DNA from: JAXLVB01 sp046329195
GTDB taxonomy: Bacteria > Bacteroidota > Bacteroidia > Cytophagales > Spirosomataceae
NCBI GenBank assembly: GCA_046329195.1
Contig: JAXLVB010000002.1
Span: 620,001 to 684,000 of the forward strand
Direction: 5' to 3'
DNA length: 64,000 nt
Shown here: piece by piece, positions 35,325-43,270 of the stretch
Layout: each line of letters begins with the position of its first letter
Numbering within the stretch: the first letter of the stretch is position 1
Notes under the pieces: generated by a model
Databases searched by the model: none
What the model was told of the DNA's origin: nothing
The model's input: the letters and a program-made list of their open reading frames with translations, nothing else
Translations under genes and position numbers: made by a program

Positions 35325-36656
35325 CTAAAACGCACCTACTTCTGCTTTCGGCAATAACCAAGCAGGACGAGTAGTGGTGACGTTTGCTCTGAGTTCGTTT
35401 AAGATAGAATACAGGCCAAAATACGTTCGGTTTACATACAAACCATGCTGAGAACCACGAGCTACTTTAGAGTTTCGTAGTTCTTCTACCTTGGCAAGCT
35501 CATCAGCAAAGGCGTACACCTCTTCAAAATAGGTATCGTTGCCAAAATCAAACGTTGGTTCGGCAAATGGCCGTCCCAAAAGGTCAATCATGTGGTAAAA
35601 CAAGCCAGAAAAAAGCTTTTTATCTCGCTCGGTATCTTCTTCCACCAAAAATTCTAAGTTATAGAAAATCTGCTCGGTTTTTGCTTTATCTGCCACCGTG
35701 TCGGGGTTAATGAGGGCAAAGTAATTATCATAATAATCTTGTGGAATTACTTTGACACAACCAAAATCAATAACGCCCAAAGTACCATCAGAGCGCAACA
35801 AAAAATTGCCCGGATGTGGATCGGCATGGACTTGACGAAGCGTATGTATCTGAAAATCATAGAAATCCCACAACGCTTGACCAATTTGATTACGAGCTTC
35901 TTGGCTTGGTTTTGTTAGTAAAAAATCTTTGAGATGCAAACCCTCTAACCAATCCATAGTTAGTACTCGCTTACTCGAAAAAGCGGGGTAGTACGACGGA
36001 AAAAACAAATTAGGAATATGAGCACAAGCTTTGGAGATTTCGGTAGAACGAGCCAATTCCAACTCATAATCAGTTTCTTCCAATAGTTTCGACTCCACCT
36101 CACCCATGTATCGATCCAAGTCTTTTTCGTTGAGGTTAAATAAGCGTACGGCCATGGGTTTTACCATTTTCAGATCGCTACTGATGGAGTTAGCTACACC
36201 AGGATACTGAATTTTGACGGCCAATTTTTTTTCATTCTTATACGCCACGTGTACTTGGCCAATAGATGCTGCATTCTCAGCCACCATCTCAAATTGGTCA
36301 AACAGTTCAGTGGGCGTTTTTCCAAAATACTGACGGAACGTCTTAATAACCAACGGCCCAGACAAAGGTGGAGCTGAGTATTGTGACATTTGGAAACGGT
36401 CCACATAAGCCCTTGGGAGCATATTTCGGTCCATACTCAACATTTGAGCTACTTTTAAAGCCGAACCTTTGAGTTCGCTTAGTGTTGCATAAATATCCGT
36501 GGCATTATCTTGATGAAGTTCTTCCTTAGAGCCGTCGCCAGTTACAATTTTTTTGATATTATGCTTCAAGTAATTGCCTCCAATTTTTACTCCTGTTGTC
36601 ACAAATCGAGTAGCTCTGGCTACTTTGGAGGTTGGGATAGATTCTTGTGATTTCAT
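35325..36656 (-). CDS. ABC1/UbiB family atypical kinase
   Basis: 443 residues. Atypical protein-kinase-like ATPase related to UbiB/COQ8. Visible: the N-terminal KxGQ region reading KVAQ here (68-71), the Ala-rich loop NAASIGQVH, LAVKIQYPG (ATP-binding Lys), HADPHPGNFLL (catalytic loop) and VIDFGCVK (metal-binding DFG). The Gly of KxGQ is replaced by Ala. No quinone-pathway genes are adjacent. The TetR-like gene lies 120 bases upstream on the same strand. Confidence 0.9.
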   Translation of the reverse strand: MKSQESIPTSKVARATRFVTTGVKIGGNYLKHNIKKIVTGDGSKEELHQDNATDIYATLSELKGSALKVAQMLSMDRNMLPRAYVDRFQMSQYSAPPLSGPLVIKTFRQYFGKTPTELFDQFEMVAENAASIGQVHVAYKNEKKLAVKIQYPGVANSISSDLKMVKPMAVRLFNLNEKDLDRYMGEVESKLLEETDYELELARSTEISKACAHIPNLFFPSYYPAFSSKRVLTMDWLEGLHLKDFLLTKPSQEARNQIGQALWDFYDFQIHTLRQVHADPHPGNFLLRSDGTLGVIDFGCVKVIPQDYYDNYFALINPDTVADKAKTEQIFYNLEFLVEEDTERDKKLFSGLFYHMIDLLGRPFAEPTFDFGNDTYFEEVYAFADELAKVEELRNSKVARGSQHGLYVNRTYFGLYSILNELRANVTTTRPAWLLPKAEVGAF

Positions 36657-36776
36657 AACTTAAAAAATACCATAGCGTTGTTAACTGCTCAGAAAAACCG
36701 ATGAATCGAGCAAATAACAAAGACTTAGATACAATTATTTTTTTCAGGTACTTTAAAATGAACACATGTGGGTAGT

Positions 36777-37400
36777 TTACCGATTTTGATAAACAAACTT
36801 TGCCAAGTCTAACAACGAGTCAAGAGCCGATACACCTATCAAATCAAAAACGGTGTTTACCGATTTTTCGATAGCAGTATCTGTATGTTCAAAGCCTTTG
36901 GAGGTATCTTTTGTCCAAAAATCCAGCAGCCATAGGGTTTTAAGCCACAGAGCTTCAGGATATTTAGAATCTAAAAACTTACGTGACTTTACTTCTTTGC
37001 TTTCTTTACCCTCGGCCAGCAAATCTTCTACAAAAAACAAGAAAACTTTTTTGAAGGAATCCAACTGCGGGGTTCGGTGTGGTCCTTGTGCTTTGATTTC
37101 TTTAACATTGAGCAGCACAAAACTTCGATTGGCCTTCAATACTTCAAACCACGTGTAGTAAAATGCCAGTACCTTTTCCCGAACCGAGTATCGAGCATAC
37201 ATTTCTTCGGCTTCGAGTTTGGCCTTGGTTTCTTCAAAAAATCCAAGCCAAATTTCCGATTCCAATTGCTCAAACGAATTGTATTGTTCGTAGAACTCCG
37301 CTTCAGTCATTTTCATTTTTTTGGCAAACTGAAAAATAGAGGCAGGTTTTTGGCCTTTATCTAATACATATTCTATAAAAGCTTTTTGTACTTTTTCCAT
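36777..37400 (-). CDS. TetR/AcrR-like transcriptional regulator
   Basis: 207 residues, all-helical. The first 50 residues (VQKAFIEYVLDKGQKPASIF, MKMTEAEFYEQYNSFEQLE) fit a TetR helix-turn-helix with an atypical, weakly basic recognition helix; the remainder is a ligand-binding-like helical domain (VREKVLAFYYTWFEVLKANRSF). The neighbouring ABC1 kinase gene downstream suggests a functional link. DNA binding is uncertain because the recognition helix is rich in Glu and Tyr. Confidence 0.7.
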   Translation of the reverse strand: MEKVQKAFIEYVLDKGQKPASIFQFAKKMKMTEAEFYEQYNSFEQLESEIWLGFFEETKAKLEAEEMYARYSVREKVLAFYYTWFEVLKANRSFVLLNVKEIKAQGPHRTPQLDSFKKVFLFFVEDLLAEGKESKEVKSRKFLDSKYPEALWLKTLWLLDFWTKDTSKGFEHTDTAIEKSVNTVFDLIGVSALDSLLDLAKFVYQNR

Positions 37401-37457
37401 AACCGTGTCTTTTTACTCATAACAAAATGTACAGAAGGCTTGTTTCTAAAAATGAAA

Positions 37458-37494
37458 AAAAATGCCATTTACCGAAAAAGTAAATGGCATTTTT
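37458..37494 (-). terminator. Terminator after the M43 protease gene
   Basis: AAAAATGCCATTTAC, 7-base loop, GTAAATGGCATTTTT: a perfect 15 bp stem, continuing on the minus strand into a run of T. Confidence 0.88.
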
Positions 37495-37514
37495 AAAAGG
37501 AAGAATTACCTATT

Positions 37515-38843
37515 TTAGTGAACTACTGAAATTCGTTTAGTTACCGACTCTGATGAAGTGCTCACTCGAATCAGATAAAGTCCGTCGGCGATGTTGTCGG
37601 TGCGAAGAGTCAAGCTGTTACTCACAATCTGCGAATAGTTGTCTTTGAACATCACCTTGCCACTCATGTCCAATAACTCCACGGTTACGTCTTGTGTGCC
37701 ATTGAGTAATACGTCCAGGTTGGCCGTAGAGGAAGTTGGGTTTGGATAAACACTTACCGTTAACTTGTCGGAAGTAGGCAAACTTGAAAAACAAGTCAGC
37801 AATTTCTTGCGGCGAGGCGCTCTTACAAAAACGGCACGGGTACGAGTTTTTTGTCCCAATGTAAAGGTATTCATACAGGGGTCTGGCGAGTAATCCATGT
37901 AGTTTTCAATCATGTTGGTTGTTTTCTTACCTCCACAGTTTGAGGTAATGGGGTCACAAGTCAGCTTGCCAGCAGCATTGGAACCTTCGGCCGTTGGGGT
38001 ATCGTCCACGTAGTCGGTTCCGCAGAAGCTATCTCCCCATGTATGAAACAGGCCAAGCCAGTGGCCAATTTCGTGCGTGACCGAGCGACCCAATCCATAC
38101 AAAGTCTTGTGCTTTCCAGTTAGTACAGCCCCAACCGTACCGAAGGCATCGTAGTTACAAATGATTCCATCGGTTTTTACCAATTGCTCAGTCGCATTGT
38201 TCAAGCCAGGAATACTGAAGCCATCCACAGATGGATATTGAGCCAATGCCAAGTAATTGTCGGAGCTGGGAACCACCCAAATATTAAGGTAACATTCTGA
38301 GGGCCAACTCACGATAGCAGCTATGGCATCCCAGTCTGCATAAAAATCTACAGATTGATAGGTAGTCAAATGGCGGGTAATGCCGCTGGTTGCATTGCCG
38401 TTAGGGTCTTTGTTAGCCAAATAGAATTCGATGTTCATATCTGCTCCCACTGGATTGGAGTTATAGCCTTTTGTTCCCTCTTTCCGACGATAGTCTTCGT
38501 TCAATACCTTGATTTGTGAGATGACTTGTTCGTCTGAAATATTAGGATTGTTGGCTCCTCCAATAAACCCACTGGTGTTGTTGTGCATAATATGCACTAC
38601 CACTGGAATCCGTAACGTTGGTTCTGTAATCCGAGCACCTACGTTAGCGTTTTCACGCATGTAATCCGAAATCTCCTGTTCTAACTTCAAGCGATGTTGG
38701 ACTCGTTCAGGGTATTTCTGCATGAGGTATTTTTCGTACTCTATAATACCGCAACGGTCTTGCTGCGCCCAAGCTATTTGCCCCAGCCAGCCAACCATCA
38801 AGCACACTAATCCAATTCTACCGCTCATGTTGTTTATTCTCAT
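37515..38843 (-). CDS. M43 (pappalysin/cytophagalysin) family zinc protease with T9SS sorting domain
   Basis: 442 residues. Signal peptide ending near QIAWAQ (residue 27), the M43 domain with HEIGHWLGLFH (zinc ligands His257, His261, His267), a downstream Met-turn region ENYMDYSPD, a Cys-containing stretch, and a type A sorting domain at about 362-442 (VYPNPTSSTANLDV ... ITKRISVVH-like end). Predicted exported endopeptidase. Its 5' end overlaps the 3' end of phoH by 26 bases from ATG 38843, or 11 bases from ATG 38828, which also gives a good signal peptide. Confidence 0.9.
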   Translation of the reverse strand: MRINNMSGRIGLVCLMVGWLGQIAWAQQDRCGIIEYEKYLMQKYPERVQHRLKLEQEISDYMRENANVGARITEPTLRIPVVVHIMHNNTSGFIGGANNPNISDEQVISQIKVLNEDYRRKEGTKGYNSNPVGADMNIEFYLANKDPNGNATSGITRHLTTYQSVDFYADWDAIAAIVSWPSECYLNIWVVPSSDNYLALAQYPSVDGFSIPGLNNATEQLVKTDGIICNYDAFGTVGAVLTGKHKTLYGLGRSVTHEIGHWLGLFHTWGDSFCGTDYVDDTPTAEGSNAAGKLTCDPITSNCGGKKTTNMIENYMDYSPDPCMNTFTLGQKTRTRAVFVRAPRRKKLLTCFSSLPTSDKLTVSVYPNPTSSTANLDVLLNGTQDVTVELLDMSGKVMFKDNYSQIVSNSLTLRTDNIADGLYLIRVSTSSESVTKRISVVH

Positions 38844-39798
38844 ATTTCTCGTAAGCGTTGATAATTTCTCTCACCAATTTATGACGAACCACGTCTCGTC
38901 CGTCGAGTTGAACAAAGCCAATCCCATTGATATCTTTCAGAATCTCCAACACCTCGCTCAACCCAGATTTTTGATTTTTAGGTAAATCCACCTGCGATTT
39001 ATCACCCGTGATGATGGTTTTGGAGGTAGGTCCCATCCGAGTCAAAAACATTTTGATTTGCATGGGGGTAGTGTTCTGAGCTTCGTCTAGTAATATAAAA
39101 GCATGGTTCAAGGTACGCCCCCGCATATAGGCCAACGGTGCAATCTCAATGATTCGGTTTTCGATGTAAAACTTCAGCTTTTCGGCAGGAATCATGTCGT
39201 CGAGCGCATCGTAGATAGGCCGTAGGTAGGGATCAATTTTTTCTTTTAAGTCGCCAGGCAAAAAACCAAGGTTCTCTCCTGCTTCAACGGCTGGACGGGT
39301 AATAATTATTTTACGAACCTCTTTATTTTTTAATGCCTTAACGGCGATGGCTACGGCGGTATAGGTTTTGCCCGTGCCCGCAGGGCCTACGGCAAACACC
39401 AAATCGTATTGCTTTGATGCCTCAACCATGGCACGCTGATTGGCCGTTTTCATCTTAATGACCACGCCTTTGGTTCCATAAAGAAACACGTCGTCGTCGT
39501 CTTGAGGCGCTTGGATTTCAACTTTGCCATTTACGACCGTCTCTGGCGAAGCTTGCAGAGCCGAAAGCACATTTTCGTGCGTGATTTTGCCGTATTTTTG
39601 ATAGTGGTCCTGAAGCGACTCAATAATAGATGAAATCTTCAAAATCTCAGGAGGAGTACCTTTGATAATGATGTCACTACCTCTCGAAATAATTTTACTG
39701 TGAGGAAAAGCCGCCGATACTTCACGGATATTTAGATTATCCAAACCTAAAAAATCAACCAAAGAGACGTCTTCGAGCGAAATGGTTTTTTCTATCAA
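38818..39798 (-). CDS. PhoH-like ATPase
   Basis: 326 residues. N-terminal KH-like part (SLVDFLGLDN, ISRGSDIIIKGTPPE), then the PhoH ATPase with Walker A GPAGTGKT at 138-145, ITRPAVEAGENLGFLPGD, and Walker B FILLDEAQNTT. The family (YbeZ type) is linked to RNA metabolism and ribosome maturation. The start is TTG at 39796-39798; no ATG lies in frame before the conserved N-terminus. The M43 protease gene overlaps its end on the same strand. Confidence 0.92.
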   Translation of the reverse strand: MIEKTISLEDVSLVDFLGLDNLNIREVSAAFPHSKIISRGSDIIIKGTPPEILKISSIIESLQDHYQKYGKITHENVLSALQASPETVVNGKVEIQAPQDDDDVFLYGTKGVVIKMKTANQRAMVEASKQYDLVFAVGPAGTGKTYTAVAIAVKALKNKEVRKIIITRPAVEAGENLGFLPGDLKEKIDPYLRPIYDALDDMIPAEKLKFYIENRIIEIAPLAYMRGRTLNHAFILLDEAQNTTPMQIKMFLTRMGPTSKTIITGDKSQVDLPKNQKSGLSEVLEILKDINGIGFVQLDGRDVVRHKLVREIINAYEKYENKQHER

Positions 39799-39918
39799 AC
39801 TGATTATCTTTATTTTAGATGAACGAACTAATTTTCAACTCATAAAATTACGACATTCTACAGTCAGGTAAGAAATTTTTATCAAAAAAATTAACTTAAC
39901 TATTTCGAAGAAAGCGTG

Positions 39919-39926
39919 TAATTTTG
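39919..39926 (+). promoter_or_regulatory. Putative -7 box for dnaB (TAATTTTG)
   Basis: TAATTTTG fits TAnnTTTG and ends 11 bases before the dnaB ATG, predicting a very short leader. No clear -33 box. Confidence 0.5.
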
Positions 39927-39937
39927 CCTAAACTTGT

Positions 39938-41542
39938 ATGATGGAACAACGTAGAAAGCATAACGATACGATGAAAAAAGGGGCATCTTTTGCAGGTGGC
40001 TTAATCAACAGTAGCAACCGTTGGTTAGACACCGGCTTGGGCAAAATCCCACCTCAATCGTTAGACCTTGAAGAAGCCGTATTAGGAGCCTTGATGCTCG
40101 AAAAAGATGCTCTCACAGCTGTAATAGATATTTTAAAGCCAGAGAGTTTTTACAAAGAAGCCCACCAACGGATTTTTAAGGCGATTCTGACCTTGTTCCA
40201 AAATTCAGAACCCATTGACTTGCTCACAGTCAACAATCAGTTGAGAAGCACTGGTGAAATCGAATTGGCGGGCGGAACAATGTACTTGACCGAACTGACA
40301 GGTCGGGTCAATTCTGCTGCCAATATTGAGTTTCATGCCCGCAAGATTGTAGAGCACGCCATCAAGCGCTATTTGATTTCGATAGCTTCTGAAATTCAAC
40401 GAGATGCTTACGAAGACACCACCGACGTTTTTCAGTTGCTTGATAAAACCGAGCAAGCCCTGTTTTATGTAACAGAATCAAATATTCGCAAAAACTTCCA
40501 AGACATGGCCTCTATCATGCGAGCTGCTTTGGAAGAATTAGAAGCTAAAAAACACCACGTAGATGGCCTGACTGGGGTTCCTTCTGGCTTTAGTGCCCTC
40601 GACCGTATCACTTCGGGTTGGCAACGGACAGAATTGATTATCATTGCCGCAAGACCTGGGATGGGTAAAACGGCGTTTGTGGTTTCGGCTTTACGGAATG
40701 CAGCTGTGGATTTCCAACATGCAGTGGCGATTTTTTCATTAGAAATGTCGTCGGTGCAATTGGTGAATCGCTTGATTTCGGCGGAGGCAGAAATTGAGAG
40801 TGAAAAGTTACGAAAAGGTAGCTTGGCACAGCACGAATGGGCTCAGCTTCATCACAAAATTACCAAACTGACCTCGGCACCTATTTTTATTGACGATACC
40901 CCTGCCTTATCTATTCTGGAATTACGTGCCAAATGTAGGCGACTCAAAGCACAACATGATATTCAGTTGGTCGTCATTGACTATTTGCAATTAATGAGCG
41001 GTGATAGCTCAGGCAAAGGGGGTGGGAATCGTGAACAAGAAATTGCCTCCATTTCAAGGGCCTTAAAAAACTTGGCCAAAGAACTAAACGTACCCGTAAT
41101 TGCCCTGTCGCAGTTGAGCCGAGCGGTAGAAACACGTGGTGGCGAAAAACGTCCTCAGCTTTCAGACTTGCGGGAGTCGGGTTCTATTGAGCAAGATGCC
41201 GATATGGTTATGTTCTTGTATCGCCCTGAATACTACGGCATTACGCAAGACGAGAACGGAAATCCCGTTCAGGGCATTGGCGAAGTAATTATCGCTAAAA
41301 ACCGAAGTGGTTCACTGGATACCGTTCAACTTCGTTTTATTGGTAAGTTTACCAAATTTGGTGATTTAAGCTCAAACTACGAATCGCTTGACTCAGCCGA
41401 TGCGTTTAAATTAACCACCTCTGGCGACCCAATTGATTCGTTTGAAAACGGCTCCATTGTATTACGTAGCAAAATCAATCAAAATAACGACCATCCTCCA
41501 ACCCCTTTTGGGAATAGCCCAACAGAGGATGTACCGTTCTAA
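39938..41542 (+). CDS. dnaB: Replicative DNA helicase DnaB
   Basis: 534 residues. N-terminal helical domain (PPQSLDLEEAVLGALML, about 38-140), linker, then RecA-like motor with Walker A ARPGMGKT at 238-245, IFSLEMSS, VVIDYLQLMSG (Walker B), ALSQLSRAVETR and DLRESGSIEQDADMV. It unwinds DNA at the fork as a hexamer. No intein is present. The C-terminal tail is low complexity and ends in TEDVPF, like an SSB acidic tip. Single gene, divergent from phoH. Confidence 0.97.
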   Translation: MMEQRRKHNDTMKKGASFAGGLINSSNRWLDTGLGKIPPQSLDLEEAVLGALMLEKDALTAVIDILKPESFYKEAHQRIFKAILTLFQNSEPIDLLTVNNQLRSTGEIELAGGTMYLTELTGRVNSAANIEFHARKIVEHAIKRYLISIASEIQRDAYEDTTDVFQLLDKTEQALFYVTESNIRKNFQDMASIMRAALEELEAKKHHVDGLTGVPSGFSALDRITSGWQRTELIIIAARPGMGKTAFVVSALRNAAVDFQHAVAIFSLEMSSVQLVNRLISAEAEIESEKLRKGSLAQHEWAQLHHKITKLTSAPIFIDDTPALSILELRAKCRRLKAQHDIQLVVIDYLQLMSGDSSGKGGGNREQEIASISRALKNLAKELNVPVIALSQLSRAVETRGGEKRPQLSDLRESGSIEQDADMVMFLYRPEYYGITQDENGNPVQGIGEVIIAKNRSGSLDTVQLRFIGKFTKFGDLSSNYESLDSADAFKLTTSGDPIDSFENGSIVLRSKINQNNDHPPTPFGNSPTEDVPF

Positions 41543-41658
41543 CGAGCTGATGTAGGGGTTTGTTTTATGGTCAAAAAAAGTGGCCGCCCTAACTAAGCCC
41601 TTCTTTTAGGAAGAAGATTCAAGCATAACAATTTGGTTATTAGATAGATACAAAAAAT

Positions 41659-43083
41659 TTAGACCCCATCCCGTTTCTCAAGACACACTACATTCTCGAC
41701 GTGATGTGTATGCGGAAACATATCTACGGGTTGCACATCTCGTACTTCATATAAAGCGTCCATCAAACTCAAATCACGAGCTTGGGTGGCTGGATTACAA
41801 CTTACATAAACAATCCGCTGTGGAGCCACCTGCATTAGTACTTCCACCACTTCTTTGTCCATTCCAGCTCTTGGTGGGTCGGTAATAACTACATCGGGAG
41901 TGCCATTTTGCTCTATAAAAGAAGGCAACAAAATACGACGCATATCACCAGCAAAGAACGAAGTATTTGAAATTCCGTTGATTTGAGAGTTGATTTTAGC
42001 ATCTTGAATCGCATCCTCCACGTACTCAATCCCAACTACGTGCTTTGCTTGTTTAGCCACGAAATTTGCGATAGTTCCCGTACCAGTGTACAAGTCATAT
42101 ACATGTTCGTGGCCAGTAAGTTGCGCAAATGACCGAGCTACTTTGTAGAGTTCGTAAGCCTGAGTAGAATTGGTCTGATAAAACGATTTGGGACCAATCC
42201 GAAACTTCAAACCCTCCATTTGCTCCTCAATGTAGGGTTTTCCTGCAAATAATATCGGCTCTAAATCGGCGTAAGAGTCATTCATTTTTTCGTTGAGAAT
42301 AAAATACAACGAGGTAATCTCAGGGAATTGTTCTACCAAAAACTGCATCGTTTCTTGGATTTTGGACATCTCAGGACGAGCAAAAATCATAATCACCATC
42401 AATTCGCCAGTAGAAGTAGTACGAATCACTTGGTTTCGTAGAAAACCCTCCTGCTTCACATGGTCGTAATGCTCCCAATCTTTAGGTGCCACAAACGCCC
42501 GAGTAGCCAAGCGGAGTGCATTAGAAGGGTCGGCTTGAAGATGACAATGCTTGATGTCCAGAATTTTATCAAACCGCTTGGGTATATGAAAACCCAATAC
42601 ATTTCTATCAAAATCAAGCCCTGAAGCAATTTCTTCGTGGGTTAGCCAGCGGTGTTTTGAAAAGGTATATTCTAATTTATTTCGATAATAGAAGGTTGCT
42701 GGCGAACCAATAATTGGGTTCATTTCAGGCAGTTGGACTTTTGCAATCCGAGTCAAGGCATCCATCACCTGCTGTGTCTTGAATCGCAGTTGCGACTCAT
42801 AGCTCAGGTGCTGCCATTTGCATCCTCCACATGTGCCAAAATGCTCGCAAACAGGCGTTACTCGCAAGCGGGAATGTTCCTTGATAGCCACCACAGACGC
42901 CTCACTGAAGTTCTTTTTACGTTTATAAATCCGAATATCGGCAATATCGCCAGGGGCAATATTCCCTTCAACAAAAATGACTTCTCCTTCTTTCCGAACG
43001 ATACATTTTCCTTCGGCAGCAAAATCTTCAATTTTACAATTTTCGAGGATGAACGGCTGATTTTTTTTTCGACTTTCACTCAT
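41659..43083 (-). CDS. rlmD: 23S rRNA (uracil-C5)-methyltransferase, RlmD/RumA type
   Basis: 474 residues from ATG 43083 (MSESRKK). An N-terminal TRAM domain (VEGNIAPGDIADIRIYKRKKNF), a Cys cluster CEHFGTCGGCKW typical of the 4Fe-4S site, then the SAM domain with YDLYTGTGTIANF, TDPPRAGMDK and catalytic Cys in VYVSCNPATQARD. It methylates U1939 (or U747) of 23S rRNA. A possible TTG start at 43092 lies inside the -7 box, so the ATG is the real start. Confidence 0.93.
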   Translation of the reverse strand: MSESRKKNQPFILENCKIEDFAAEGKCIVRKEGEVIFVEGNIAPGDIADIRIYKRKKNFSEASVVAIKEHSRLRVTPVCEHFGTCGGCKWQHLSYESQLRFKTQQVMDALTRIAKVQLPEMNPIIGSPATFYYRNKLEYTFSKHRWLTHEEIASGLDFDRNVLGFHIPKRFDKILDIKHCHLQADPSNALRLATRAFVAPKDWEHYDHVKQEGFLRNQVIRTTSTGELMVIMIFARPEMSKIQETMQFLVEQFPEITSLYFILNEKMNDSYADLEPILFAGKPYIEEQMEGLKFRIGPKSFYQTNSTQAYELYKVARSFAQLTGHEHVYDLYTGTGTIANFVAKQAKHVVGIEYVEDAIQDAKINSQINGISNTSFFAGDMRRILLPSFIEQNGTPDVVITDPPRAGMDKEVVEVLMQVAPQRIVYVSCNPATQARDLSLMDALYEVRDVQPVDMFPHTHHVENVVCLEKRDGV

Positions 43084-43089
43084 AATGCG

Positions 43090-43097
43090 CAAAATTA
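43090..43097 (-). promoter_or_regulatory. Putative -7 box for rlmD (TAATTTTG)
   Basis: Minus-strand TAATTTTG ends 6 bases before the ATG at 43083, so the mRNA would be nearly leaderless. It decides against the upstream TTG start. Confidence 0.5.
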
Positions 43098-43270
43098 GGT
43101 ATTTTTAACCTTTATCGTTATGATTCGGTTTGGTTTTGCTTTCTTTTCTCACAGAATGCACCCAACTAAGCCCCCTAAAATCTTGTCTTATTTTCAAGAT
43201 GATTTGTCTGGACAAGTAGAATGATTCATTTGTAGTTTCTTAACCTCCATGAGCTAACCTCAAGACTCCC

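Noticed and set aside
41543..41658. Short hairpin CTTCTT/AAGAAG between dnaB and rlmD, considered as terminator
   Set aside because: The stem is only 6 bp and no T tract follows.
43084..43092. TTG start extending rlmD
   Set aside because: The codon lies within the probable -7 box; the ATG at 43083 gives a normal N-terminus.
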